Assembly (NCBI GenBank): GCA_964531695.1
Contig: CAZHEH010000006.1
Span: forward strand, 1 to 64,000
Length of the DNA: 64,000 nt
Direction: 5' to 3'
Source: JAGXKT01 sp964531695
GTDB lineage: Bacteria; Planctomycetota; Phycisphaerae; SM23-33
A program made the translations under genes and the position numbers. Shown here in pieces: positions 7,301-16,000 of this stretch. The notes under the pieces were generated by a model. It made no database searches. It saw only the letters and a program-made list of their open reading frames with translations, and was not told where the DNA came from. Each line of letters begins with the position of its first letter. The first letter of the stretch is position 1.

Positions 7301-9222
7301 TCGCAGTCGCCGAGTTGGATGTTGTATCCGGCCTCGATACGGGCCGTTCCGCCGGCGATAACGGCGCCCATCCGGACGGGCCAGCCGTAAAGGTCGGTGC
7401 TTCCCGTCTCGCCGTACACCTCGTTGTAGCCCTCGGCCTTGATCAGGGCGTTCCCGTAAGCGTAAACGCCATGCTCGCCGCCGGAGATGGTAATGCCCGA
7501 ATCGTTGATCAGCTCGACGTTCCCGCCGAATTCGGACTCGACCCCCATGTCCGAGCCGGGCACGGCCGGGCCGATCGTCAGCCACCTGCCGGTGTTCCGG
7601 ACGTAAATGCCGCCCACTCTCGTGTAGGCCTCCAGCACGCTTACGCTCGTGCCGATGGGCGTGGCCGTCCCGGCCGAGCCGATCCCGCTGAGGGCCTCCA
7701 TGCGGAGCCGGTCGCTGGTGATGGTCGTCCCGGCGGTCGCCGCGATACTGCCGCCGGCCGCCAAGATGTCCACCAGGCCTCCGTTGGAGTTGAGGTTGTT
7801 GCTGATCTGAACGTTGTTGGCTGCAAACAGGTTGATGTTCAGCGGCTGGCCGCCGACGCCGAGGATGGCCTCATCGACGAGGATGTTCCAGTCGGCGTCG
7901 AGCGTCAGTGTTGCCTCGTCGCCCTCGCTTTTCGTGATCGGGGCCGCGACGGTGATGTTGCCCTGCTGGTTCGGCGCTTCGGGGTTGAGACTCTCCGTCA
8001 GGACGGTGACGTCGGCGCCGCCGTCGAGCAGGAAGTTGACCAGGGCCGCGTTGACCTTCGCCGGCTCGCCGGCGGGCGGTGCGTCGGGCCGGACGGTTGT
8101 GCCGCCCGGGCCGCCCCAGGCGACGTTGTTGCTCTCGAGGGTGATCAGCACGTTGACCGGGTCCAGCAGCCACTGGCCGCCCCGGCCGGGGTCGAGCGAG
8201 CCGGCGTTGGAGACGTAGCCGCCGGAGGTCTCGATGAAGCCGCCGTTGTTGCCCTCGCCGCGGGCGGTGATCTCGCCGGCGGCGAACAGCGCCGCATCGC
8301 CCCAAAGTATGACCGAGCCGCCGGCCTCGCCCGAGGCGTCGATGCGGGAGTCTTCGCTCAGCAAGACCATGTCGCCGGTGATCTCGATCTCGCCGCCGTC
8401 GGCGCCGCTGCGCGCCGCCAGCTCGCCGGTCTGGGTGACGACGCCGCCGTCGGCCCGGAGGACGACGCGTCCGTCGTCGGTCGTGGTGGCGCTGGCCCGG
8501 ATCGCGCCGCCGTTATTGACGGCCAGGGCGTACATGTTCCCGTGCGCTTCGAGCTCCGCGGCGACCGCCTCGATCGTGCCGGTGTTGTCCACGCCGGTGC
8601 CGTCGATCTCCTCGCCGTTGTCCGGACGGACGAACAGGTCGCCGTCTTGTGTCAGCAGCACGTCGCGACCGGCCGCCAGGCCGACCTTGCCGCCCGGCGC
8701 GGAGATGGTGCCGGAGTTGCTGACCCGCGCGGCGATCAGGTACACGTCGCCGCCGATGGCCTCGATGTGGCCCTGGTTGACGATGGTCGCGTCCGAATCG
8801 CCGAAGAAGTTCAGGTCGCCGCCGGCGATGAAGTCGGAGTCGCGGAGATCGAGCGTCGAGGCAATGAAGCCGTTGGCCTGGATCGTCGCGCCGGGGCCGA
8901 TGTTCACGCCGTTCGGGTTGATCAGGTACACGTACCCGTTGGCGAAGAGCGAACCGTCGATGTGGCTCGCCCCGGCTCCGGTGACCCGGTTGAGAACCGC
9001 GGCGTTGGCCGACGGCTGAACGAACCGGACGGTCGAGCCGGCCGGTACGTCGAATCGCCGCCAGTTGATGATCGCCCGATCCGAGGCGGTGATGGTCATG
9101 TCCGACCCGTCGCGCTGAATGTCGGCCGTGCCACGCACGACCGTCGGCGCGCTGGCGCCGGCCCACACAAGCGCCGGCACTAGAGACAGGACGAGCACCG
9201 GCAAGCAAAGGTATCGCTTCAT
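4354..9222 (-). CDS. two-partner secretion exoprotein (TpsA, filamentous haemagglutinin N-terminal domain)
   Basis: A large secreted surface protein of 1622 residues and the likely substrate of the TpsB pore downstream. A Sec signal peptide of about 21 residues ends at LVWA|GA. The TPS secretion domain follows (about 22-260) with the family motif NPNG at 102-105 within YLINPNGVNIGPG, and the usual parallel beta-helix pattern (GGDVYLIAARVSNSGTISAPGG). The rest is a repetitive beta-solenoid with three imperfect copies of about 235-270 residues between plus-strand positions 5281 and 6870. No RGD, protease, toxin or PEP-CTERM segment is evident, and the C-terminus (GYFGTRAAQARRRGYFVP) is basic. 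The start has GGGAG eight bases upstream and a strong promoter at 9306-9334. Function (adhesion, biofilm or competition) cannot be told. Confidence 0.85.
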   Translation of the reverse strand: MKRYLCLPVLVLSLVPALVWAGASAPTVVRGTADIQRDGSDMTITASDRAIINWRRFDVPAGSTVRFVQPSANAAVLNRVTGAGASHIDGSLFANGYVYLINPNGVNIGPGATIQANGFIASTLDLRDSDFIAGGDLNFFGDSDATIVNQGHIEAIGGDVYLIAARVSNSGTISAPGGKVGLAAGRDVLLTQDGDLFVRPDNGEEIDGTGVDNTGTIEAVAAELEAHGNMYALAVNNGGAIRASATTTDDGRVVLRADGGVVTQTGELAARSGADGGEIEITGDMVLLSEDSRIDASGEAGGSVILWGDAALFAAGEITARGEGNNGGFIETSGGYVSNAGSLDPGRGGQWLLDPVNVLITLESNNVAWGGPGGTTVRPDAPPAGEPAKVNAALVNFLLDGGADVTVLTESLNPEAPNQQGNITVAAPITKSEGDEATLTLDADWNILVDEAILGVGGQPLNINLFAANNVQISNNLNSNGGLVDILAAGGSIAATAGTTITSDRLRMEALSGIGSAGTATPIGTSVSVLEAYTRVGGIYVRNTGRWLTIGPAVPGSDMGVESEFGGNVELINDSGITISGGEHGVYAYGNALIKAEGYNEVYGETGSTDLYGWPVRMGAVIAGGTARIEAGYNIQLGDCDGYFAVIGGDGVEITTFDGDVTLTNPILIAGFDGPMLDQNLDPLPDSPSWDDIAAHLPVPGESFNTAADIQVQAGEDGYGSLYIRHGQGDIWGGEPPHHMLDELNGLISASRNASFTGDSVYVEYGCDANGFLPGLTGSDTSFTARSGKVVLEGLAWMAGLDPAGVVAHLNGTFPSWEGEGPAPEPCDPFWPAFPLPATVHNPDAEIRVTASQDIAAGSTDPDTVGGLYAASGPVTFEAGRDASLFQTVAVGGQGAFVTAGRDAMVDQSALLAGVDIPAAVSPLLEAACGEGDLLYVAGWDTLFPLADDGVFVPDAPIAIEAGENVAIGSSNIGGLPLPIPLSVVLGTNGTIDVTAGQALEYGLGGTVISLIGGTTTLTGLERARFEQAVAIAGLDAWATLDAIGPLLLAEFGGGRRVIELRTLNGDGPDSPIGDFDLGLIVNPDADIIVNGDFVNMGHGEGCGFGGVYIASGSVDVNAGTDATLNNFIAVGGQGIDIFSGQDTFVGPSVLLGGLSVPAAVPPLIEYLADGGYPGIEMLGALFPLYETGVAIPDAPIIIGAGRDTYIGYGYQNCIPFLPVNGLAGTNGPMDFFAGNNLYLGGGFPNGLPNGEYPNGVALTQEYDRSIYDGPIYGECGQMWIGLAGGPVSLVAGNDVNIDTVELLVGLDAWATLDHLVPTWMEGGGCADFLSIPDNVYDPTAGIIGLAGNDFNITSGECLPTIIGALGGPIDIDAGNDFYMEGPSAPVSELESMLGFSWPTSDMLPAELANVADLEEIPMQVLFTFGGFAPTPNVLSIDAVTGGDATLGGLLMNVGGPVLVYTMPDPDTILGTIFVEEPAPILTYWPGGEIPEMTEWCEMSFENWEPILWPPLGGDLLVGDAVAPADGGPHNYALGTDIRLNYFSPEPTPALTGQLQIDWDRADRTERNAVLLNNLLFSGLLAGAPTGLPEPGAYNLEELLDVLNGYFGTRAAQARRRGYFVP
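5281..6870 (-). repeat. three imperfect long repeats inside tpsA
   Basis: The coding sequence repeats a block ordered as GLDxxAxLD anchor, NPDADI, VxFEAGRDA/VNAGTDA, VAVGGQG, then PDAPI.I.AG. Copies of the first anchor lie at 6817-6825, 6116-6124 and 5299-5307. The spacing is about 700 and 820 bases, so the units have diverged in length. The copies are too divergent at base level to be recent. Confidence 0.6.
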
Positions 9223-9642
9223 GACATTATCTCCCGATTGGTCCCGGGTCCTTTTTGCGCGAGGGTGAGCGGGCACACGCCGCCGCCTACGTGCACAACG
9301 GCCTCATGCTAGCACGGGAGAAGATGCTTGACAAGAGGTAAATCGGGATAAGTCGACGCCAGAGGGCGGCGGAATTGAGGGGGGAATCAGGCCGATATGG
9401 GGAAACGTGCTTACCCGGATGTGCGCAAACCGAAACCGCCCTGCCGACACGTCATTGGACGCGCCCGCCGGTCGGCTCGGCCGGGCCTCCCGGGCGAGGG
9501 AGACCCGATGAATACTTTGTCATTCCGCGTCCGCCGGGGGCGGCGTCCGCCCGCATCGGACACGCGAAGGCATTGCCCTCGCCGTCCGTGCCGCAAACGG
9601 ACTTCCCCGACGACCGACCCCTATGAGACTACCGCAGACCGC
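9223..9642. other. non-coding interval upstream of tpsA
   Basis: About 420 bases between the tpsA start and the end of the next minus-strand gene. The first 110 hold the tpsA leader and promoter (9306-9334). From 9335 to 9642 I see no credible gene; the frames there have no ribosome site or recognisable product. Confidence 0.5.
9306..9334 (-). promoter_or_regulatory. sigma70-type promoter of the tpsA-tpsB operon
   Basis: On the minus strand TTGTCA (9329-9334), a 17-base spacer and TAGCAT (9306-9311). The transcript would have a leader of about 75 bases before the ATG at 9222. Confidence 0.7.
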
Positions 9643-10044
9643 CTAGTCGTCGCTCTGGGCCAGATGCACCTCGCTACTGCCGCCGCTGGCCTTCAGCAGC
9701 ACACGTCCGCCTTCAACCACTGCCGCGTCGGCGCGGGGCACGTCGCCCGTGTTCACAGCCAACGCGTAGGGGTTGTTGCTGCGGCGCCGCAGGCGGGCCT
9801 GGACGGATTCGCCGTCCGCCTCGTCGACGCGGACCAGCATGTTGCCTTCGCAGGCCAGCAGGACGCTGCGCGTGATCGCCTGCTCCGCGGTGACCGCCGG
9901 CATCGGCCGGAGGACGACTCCGGGCTCGATCACGTGGACGCTCACGGGCGCCACGGCATCGGCCGTCGTGGCCGTCTCGTCCGCCGGGGCGCAGGCACCC
10001 ACTGCACACAGCACGACACAGATGATGGGCATGGCTCGGGTCAT
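9643..10044 (-). CDS. small lipoprotein, function unknown
   Basis: A 133-residue protein with a lipoprotein signal, MTRAMPIICVVLCAVGAC, whose lipobox VGAC gives Cys18 as the acylated residue. The remainder has no family I recognise. It contains SVHVIEPGVVLRPMPAV and a likely small beta domain with VLLACEGNMLVRVDEAD. The ATG at 10044 has AGGAGG ten bases upstream and is far better than the longer frame opening at 10131. It is transcribed away from the PEP-CTERM gene and stands alone. Location (inner or outer membrane) cannot be decided; residue +2 is Ala. Confidence 0.65.
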   Translation of the reverse strand: MTRAMPIICVVLCAVGACAPADETATTADAVAPVSVHVIEPGVVLRPMPAVTAEQAITRSVLLACEGNMLVRVDEADGESVQARLRRRSNNPYALAVNTGDVPRADAAVVEGGRVLLKASGGSSEVHLAQSDD

Positions 10045-10266
10045 GACAGTTCGCCTCCTACCAGGTTTGCCCGGCTCCATAGGTACACGGTTCGGGACCG
10101 GTCCGGGTCTTGGGGCCGGACCTCGGCCCACGAGGTATGTCGAACCGTTCGGGGTGCGGCTTAAGTAAGGGCCTTGACCAAAACGCCCCGCGGCTCCGTC
10201 CTGTTGGAGTGCCCCGACCGGCGCCCAGGCCTGACGGAATCCGGGCTGAGTCAGTGAGAAGGGGGG

Positions 10267-10294
10267 TTGACACCTCGCGGGGAGGCGGTATAAT
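10267..10294 (+). promoter_or_regulatory. consensus sigma70 promoter of the PEP-CTERM gene
   Basis: Perfect TTGACA (10267-10272) and perfect TATAAT (10289-10294) with a 16-base spacer. This is the closest match to consensus in the window. It implies a leader of about 210 bases before the ATG at 10511. Confidence 0.8.
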
Positions 10295-10302
10295 GGCGTT
10301 GC

Positions 10303-10405
10303 TCACCTCGCGGGTGTTCCCGCGAGAATCCGTAGCGAAGGAGTCAAGACGCAACGATAGCTCAAGGGGCACTGGCTGGCTGCTCAACAGCCGTGGCCGA
10401 CCCGT
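10303..10405 (+). ncRNA. structured 5' leader, possible degenerate c-di-GMP-I (GEMM) riboswitch
   Basis: Directly after the promoter is a perfect hairpin CTCGCGGG-TGTT-CCCGCGAG (10307-10326). Next comes GACGCAACGATAGCTCAAGG (10348-10367), then a hairpin GGCTG-ctcaa-CAGCC (10378-10392) flanked by GGC/GCC and followed by GTGGCCGACC. The order GACGCAA, AAGGGG, ACAGCCG, GGCCGA recalls the GEMM core (GACGCAAAGC...CTAAGG...ACAGCCGGGTTGCCG), but several conserved positions differ. It is a structured leader for sure; its identity as a c-di-GMP sensor is a guess. Confidence 0.28.
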
Positions 10406-10510
10406 TCAGTTCGTCTCGCGCTGGCATGTGAGGATGGGCGTACGTCCAGCGGCGCGGAAGAAGCGGGCGGCACGCAGCTCGGCTCCGAAACAAGAGAGGA
10501 GAGAACCCCA

Positions 10511-11467
10511 ATGGCTCGCTGGGCCCTTTTGTCGTTTGCCTGCGTTGCAGGCGTGCTCTGGTGTACCTCGGCCACGGTGGCCGCGCCCATGGACCTCGTG
10601 CTTGTGGCCGATGCCGGGAACGATCCCGATCAGAGCACGGTCGTGAACGCCGGCAGCGTCGGCTACGACTACTACATCGGCAAGTGCGAGGTCACCAACT
10701 CGCAGTACGCCGAATTCCTGAACGCCGTGGCGGCCGATGATCCCGCCGAGCTGTGGGACGCCGGTATGCAGGGCGGCCACATCCAGCGTTCCGGCTCTGC
10801 GGGCAGCTTCTCATACGCTCCCGTGGCCGGCAACGAGAACAAGCCGGTCGCGTTCGTCGATTGGGAGGACGCGCTTCGATTCTGCAACTGGAATCACAAC
10901 GCCCGGCCGACCGGGACGCAAGGAGCGTACACCACGGAAACCGGCGCGTACAATCTGCTCGGGCCGGAGCCCCATGAGCGCGAAAGCGGCGCGATGTACT
11001 TCCTGCCCGACGAGGACGAGTGGCACAAGGCCGCCTACTACAAGGGCGGCGGGCTGAGCGCGGGATACTTCGACTACGCGACCCAGAGCGACACGGCACC
11101 CACCGATGAGGCCCCGGCGGGCGGCACCAACTCGGCCAACTGCAACAACGCCGTCGGCGAAACGACGGAGGTCGGCGCCTACACGGCCTCGCTCAGCGCT
11201 TACGGCACGTGCGACCAGAACGGCAGCGTGCGGGAGTGGACCGAGACGGCCTACGGCGAGGACAGCCACATCGTGCGCGGCGGCAGCTTCAACGACGCGC
11301 CGTGGGGCAAGATGCGACTGGAGGCGGAGACTCGCGAGTTCGTCGACAACGACACGCACGCGATAAACCTCGGCTTCCGCGTTGGCTCGACCATCCCCGA
11401 GCCGGCGGCAATGACGCTGCTGGTAGTCGGGGGCGGCGTGGTCCTGTTCCGGCGGCGGCGCCGCTGA
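10511..11467 (+). CDS. PEP-CTERM secreted protein with SUMF1/formylglycine-generating-enzyme fold
   Basis: A 318-residue exported protein. Signal peptide about 1-24 (MARWALLSFACVAGVLWCTSA). An FGE/SUMF1 C-type-lectin-like domain spans about 45-290, with YYIGKCEVTNSQYAEFLNAV, PVAFVDWEDALRFCNW, YFLPDEDEWHKAAYY, NGSVREWTE and VRGGSFN. The C-terminus is a PEP-CTERM sorting signal: IPEPAAM, a hydrophobic stretch, then RRRRR. An exosortase should cleave it and release the protein to the cell surface or matrix; no exosortase gene is in the window. The true formylglycine enzyme needs a Cys pair near the C-terminus, and I do not see one, so catalysis is doubtful. GAGAGGAGAG precedes the ATG. Expression probably depends on the strong promoter and structured leader upstream. 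Confidence 0.85.
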   Translation: MARWALLSFACVAGVLWCTSATVAAPMDLVLVADAGNDPDQSTVVNAGSVGYDYYIGKCEVTNSQYAEFLNAVAADDPAELWDAGMQGGHIQRSGSAGSFSYAPVAGNENKPVAFVDWEDALRFCNWNHNARPTGTQGAYTTETGAYNLLGPEPHERESGAMYFLPDEDEWHKAAYYKGGGLSAGYFDYATQSDTAPTDEAPAGGTNSANCNNAVGETTEVGAYTASLSAYGTCDQNGSVREWTETAYGEDSHIVRGGSFNDAPWGKMRLEAETREFVDNDTHAINLGFRVGSTIPEPAAMTLLVVGGGVVLFRRRRR

Positions 11468-11502
11468 GCTTTCGCCCCGACGATCCAGACGACGCAATCG
11501 GC

Positions 11503-11541
11503 GGTCCCGTCCGGCATGCTCCCGGGCGGGGCCGTTTCTTT
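11503..11541 (+). terminator. intrinsic terminator after the PEP-CTERM gene
   Basis: A 12-bp stem (11503-11514 with 11522-11533, two G-U pairs) and a 7-base loop is followed by GTTTCTTT. This is the best rho-independent terminator in the window. Confidence 0.8.
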
Positions 11542-11602
11542 GACGGCGCCGCTGCGGTCGTGACGCGGCGAATCCGCGACACGCGCCTCCGTGCCGGTCC
11601 GT

Positions 11603-11608
11603 TATACT
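11603..11608 (+). promoter_or_regulatory. -10 element before the AlgJ-like gene
   Basis: TATACT lies 41 bases before the ATG at 11650 and downstream of the terminator at 11503-11541. No good -35 box lies 16-18 bases before it, so strength is uncertain. Confidence 0.4.
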
Positions 11609-11649
11609 GCCAGGCGCACCCGGGTTTGTTCCCGACGGGAGAGAAGAGG

Positions 11650-12750
11650 ATGACACGCAAGCTGCTCTCGCTGACCCTCGCGGCCGTGCTGGCCGCACTG
11701 GCCTTCGCGGCGGACGGGGACGACGCCGAGCTGGAGGCCCCTCCGAAGCCGACGGACGAGCAGGTCGCCGCGTTCCGTGAGTTGTGTGCCCGGAAGGCCA
11801 AGGAGGCGGCGCTGGCCCGCACGATCACCGCGCCGGGCCTGAACGACTGGCTCTTCCTCCGCCAGGAGCTGCGGCACATCAGCGTCGGGCCGTTCTGGGG
11901 CGAGCGGGCGGCCGAGGTCAGCCAGGCGACCCGCCCGGAGTACGCGGACCCGACCGAAGCGATCGTCGACTTCCACGAGCAGCTCGACGAGCTGGGCATC
12001 ACGCTGTATCTCGTGCCGGTGCCGCCCAAGGCGGCGGTCTACGCGGAAAAGCTGGACGAGTCCCTCGCCGGCGAGCCCGGTCCGCCGCGCCTCGACGTTG
12101 CGCACGAACAGTTCTACGAGCTGTTGCGCGACAAGGGCCTGACGGTCCTCGACCTGTTCCCGCACCTTTGGCGGGCTCGGGCGCAGGACGCCGAGGACGG
12201 GCCGATCTACTGCCGCACCGACGCCCACTGGTCGGGACGGGCGTGCGTGCTGGCCGCCGAGCGCCTGGCCGAGCGGATCACCGCCCAGGATTGGTACGCC
12301 GGCGCGGACAAGGGCGCCTACCGCACCCAGACACGGAAGGTCCGGATCGACGGCGACCTCCGCCGGCAGATGGCCGGCGAGAAGGTCCCGCCGGAGCGGC
12401 TTCCGCTGCGCTTTGTCGGCGTCGGAGACGACATGGAGCCGGTCCTGCCGGATGAGTCCGCCCCCGTGCTTCTGCTGGCCGACAGCCACGGGCTCGTGTT
12501 CCATTCCGGGTCCGACATGCACACGCGAGGCGCCGGCCTGGCCGACCAACTCGCCGCCGAGCTGGGCTTTCCCATCGACCTGCTGGCGGTGAAGGGCTCG
12601 GCCGCCACGCCCGCGCGGATTTCTCTCTACCGTCGCAGCGCCGCGACCCCGGACTACCTCGACGGCAAGAAGGTCGTCATCTGGTGCTTCGCCGCGCGGG
12701 AGCTGACGGAGTCCACCGGCTGGCGCCCGCTTCCGGTCCGCAAGGACTGA
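11650..12750 (+). CDS. exported AlgX/AlgJ-like SGNH-fold acyltransferase or esterase
   Basis: A 366-residue protein with a signal peptide (MTRKLLSLTLAAVLAALAFA) and one SGNH-hydrolase-like domain of the AlgJ/AlgX type, which acetylates exopolysaccharides in the periplasm. Visible motifs are NDWLFLRQELRHIS near residue 61, YCRTDAHWSG (the Asp-x-His pair) near 187, and LLADSHG near 275, where the Ser is the expected nucleophile. The order Asp-His before Ser matches AlgJ/AlgX, which are circularly arranged compared with ordinary SGNH enzymes. No alginate or other polysaccharide polymerase is beside it, so the substrate is unknown. A GAGAAGAG ribosome site precedes the ATG. A GC hairpin (12761-12777) follows. 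Confidence 0.7.
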   Translation: MTRKLLSLTLAAVLAALAFAADGDDAELEAPPKPTDEQVAAFRELCARKAKEAALARTITAPGLNDWLFLRQELRHISVGPFWGERAAEVSQATRPEYADPTEAIVDFHEQLDELGITLYLVPVPPKAAVYAEKLDESLAGEPGPPRLDVAHEQFYELLRDKGLTVLDLFPHLWRARAQDAEDGPIYCRTDAHWSGRACVLAAERLAERITAQDWYAGADKGAYRTQTRKVRIDGDLRRQMAGEKVPPERLPLRFVGVGDDMEPVLPDESAPVLLLADSHGLVFHSGSDMHTRGAGLADQLAAELGFPIDLLAVKGSAATPARISLYRRSAATPDYLDGKKVVIWCFAARELTESTGWRPLPVRKD

Positions 12751-12760
12751 CGCCGCCGGT

Positions 12761-12777
12761 CCGGCGCCGCGCGCCGG
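12761..12777 (+). terminator. GC hairpin after the AlgJ-like gene
   Basis: CCGGCGC-CGC-GCGCCGG, a perfect 7-bp stem ten bases after the stop codon. There is no U-tract. The rest of the interval to 13047 shows no credible gene. Confidence 0.4.
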
Positions 12778-13047
12778 GACTCGCGTCGCCTCCGGAGTCC
12801 GCCAAGCCGTACGAGGTGAACCGCTATCGATTCCAAGCAACGCGTTCGTGCCGCCATCTCGCGCCGCGACGGGCGGCGGGTTCATCCTGGGGCCTGCAAC
12901 GACTGGCTTGCCCCGGCTCGTCGTGCGGCCGGTGCGCGGAAGGTCGCGTCCGTCAAGCCGGTCGTGTAGCTTGTGTCCGTGTCAGGCCTCGCTTGCCTGC
13001 GTTGTCTTGCGGCGCGGATCAGCGCGCCAATCCCGAGAAAGGACACT

Positions 13048-16000
13048 ATGGCTGCCAAGGACCCCTTCGCCGAGATCGCCGGCATTCGCAAGACCGCCAA
13101 GTCGAAGCTGCTGCATGAGCCGACGCCGCCGGAACTGCCGGACCGGACACTGCCCGCCCGGCACAATCCCCGGGCGACGTTCAAGCCGCAACGCAAGATC
13201 GACACCGCGGCGAAGCTCGACCGCGCCCTGGTGCGCATGCGGAAGCAATACGGCCGCTTCCTGGTGGAGGAGGCACCCGATTTCCCGAAGACGCGGACGG
13301 GGCGGGAACTCCGCCGCTTCGACTGGCGGATGGAGACGGACGAGGATCGCCGGAACATCGCCGCGGCGATGTCCGGGCGCGGCAACTGGCAGAGCGTGGC
13401 GATTCCTCACTATGGCGCCCCGACGGGCAAGGCCGCGGCGCTGTACCGAACGGAGTTCACCGTGACCGGGTCCATGCTGCGCCGCGGGGCCGTATTCGCC
13501 TGCTTCAAGGGCGTGGACTACATCGCGGAGGTGTACGTCAATGGGCGATTCGTCGGGCGGCACGAGGGCTTCTTCGCGCCGTTCGAGTTCGACATCACCT
13601 CGGCCGTGCGCACCGGCGAGAACGTGCTGCTCGTCCGCGTGATCAACGACGCGACCTGCAAGGGGAGCCCGTGCCAGTCGCACGGCGGCAAGCGCCTGCT
13701 GGGCGACAAGATCTACGCCGCCACGGGGCTCGGGTGGGACGAGCCCGAGGTCGGCTGGCATCACTGCCCGGCGGGGATGGGGATATACCATGATGTTGTG
13801 ATCGAGGCCCGGCCGCCGGTTCACGTGCGGGACATTTTCGTCCGGCCGATGCCGGATCGGCCCGATGAGGCCGAGGCATGGATCGAGGTGTACTCGACTC
13901 TGGCCGAGACCCGGGAGATGACCCTCGAGCTGTCCGTATACGGCTCGAACTTCCGCAAGACCGTCTTCGAGGACCGGCCGTATCGCCCGGAGTACCCGCC
14001 GGGCCCGACCGTGAATTACTACCGGGTGCCGCTGCGGATCCCGAACGCGCGACGGTGGGAGCCGGAAGCGCCATGGCTGTACCACCTCCAGGTCGCGCTG
14101 CTCGATGCGAAGGGAAAGCTGCGGGACACTTCTGGCCGCCGGTTCGGCATGCGCACGTTTCGCATGGACGAGGCGGGCGAGCCGCGCGGGCGGATGTACC
14201 TCAACGGCCGCGAGATTCGCCTGCGCGGGGCCAACACGATGGGCCACCTCCAACAGTGCGTCGCCCGACGCGACTGGGACCAGCTACGCGACGACATCCT
14301 GCTGGCCAAGCTGTGCAACATGAACTTCCTGCGCATCACCCAGCGCCCGGTGCAGCCGGAGGTCTACGACTTCTGCGACCGGTTGGGGTTGATGACGCAG
14401 ACGGACCTGCCGCTGTTCGGCTGCCTGAGGCGGAACCAGTTCTGCGAGGCCGTGCGCCAGGCCGAGGAAATGGAACGGCTCGTGCGGCCGTACGCGTGCA
14501 ACATCATGGTCAGCTACATCAACGAGCCGTTCCCCGTCGGCGAGAACGTCAACAAGCCCCACCGCCAGCTCACGAGAGAGGAGTTGGAGGCCTGGTTTGA
14601 GGCCGCAAATCGCGCGGTGTGGCTGGCGAACCCCGACCGGGTCATCAAGCCGGTGGACGGCGATTACGACCCGCCCGCGCCGGGCCTGCCGGACAACCAC
14701 TGCTACTGCGGCTGGTACAACGGCCACGGCGTGGACCTCGGCAAGCTGCACCGGGGCTACTGGCAGCGGGTCAAGCCGGGTTGGCGCTACGGCTGCGGCG
14801 AGTACGGTGCCGAGGGGCTGGACTTCATCGATCTGATGCGGGAGGAGTATCCTCCCGAATGGCTGCCCCGGACGCCCGAGGAGGAGGCGGACTGGTCGCC
14901 GGATGCAATCACCAGCGCCCAGACCGGCCGGTTCCACTACATGTGGTTCGACACGCAGCACCGGCTCGACGACTGGGCCGCCGCGAGCCAGGACCACCAG
15001 GCGCGTGTGACGCGATGGATGACCGAAGCCATGCGCCGGGACGACCGGATGGTGTCCAACGCCATCCACCTGTTCATCGATGCGTTCCCCTCGGGATGGA
15101 TGAAGGCGATCATGGACTGTCGCCGACGCCCAAAGCCGGCGTACTTCGCCTATCGCGAGGCGCTGGCCCCGCTAGCCGCGAGCATCCGGACGGACCGATT
15201 CAGCTATTTCGCCGGCGAGGAGATGTGCTTCGAGCTGTGGCTGTGCAACGATCTCGACGAAGTGCCGGCCGGCGCGTCCGTTCGGTACCAGCTTCAGCTC
15301 GGCCGTGAGGTGGTCTTCGCGCAGCGGACCCGAGCCCGGATCGAGCCGTGCCGTGTGACGTTTCAGGGCTACCTGCGAATCCCCGCGCCCGAGGTGAACC
15401 GCCGCCGCACGGCCACGCTGCGCATGGCTGTGGCGGGCCGGGATGGCAAGGTGATTCACGAAACGGCCGTGGATTCGGAGCTCTTCCCCGCTGGCGGGGC
15501 GGAGCTGCCCGAGCGCGTCAAGGTGCTCGGCGGCGGCACAGCGACGGCGCTGGCACGAGAGCTGGAGCTGCGGGTCAGCCGCGCGAAGCCCCAGCGCGGC
15601 GACGTGATCCTGATCGGAGACTCGACGGCCTACAAGGCGAACCGCCGGGCGGTGGACGCGGCCGTGCGCGACGGGGCCACCGCCCTGTTCCTGGAGCTGC
15701 CCCCCGGTGAGTACGGCATCGGCGGCACGACGGTGACCGTCAAGGAGGCCGGAATGAACCCCCGGCACTTCGCCTCCCGGGCGACGGGGCATCGGCTGGT
15801 GCGGGGGTTCCGGCCGCTGGATTTCTTCTTCTGGTATGACTCGGCGGCGGGCTACGTCACTCCGATCCTCGCCACGACCTTCCGGGCCGAGGGGTGGACG
15901 CCGATCCTGGCGACGGGCGACGGCGACTGGGGCAGCGACTGGGGCCCCGCGCTGGCTGCGGCCGAGTTGCGGCGAGGCGAAGGCCGGTACATCGTCTGCC

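Noticed and set aside
5278..9183. A 1301-codon open frame on the plus strand across tpsA
   Set aside because: It is the antisense frame of a long GC-rich gene whose third-position bias keeps the opposite strand open. Its protein is low-complexity Arg/Gly/Asp/Val without domains, and no promoter or ribosome site precedes it.
11602..12885. A 427-codon minus-strand frame
   Set aside because: It is antisense to the AlgJ-like gene and has no signature or ribosome site.
12751..13047. Short open frames between the AlgJ-like and GH2 genes
   Set aside because: They are Arg/Pro/Ser-rich, lack ribosome sites and resemble no protein.
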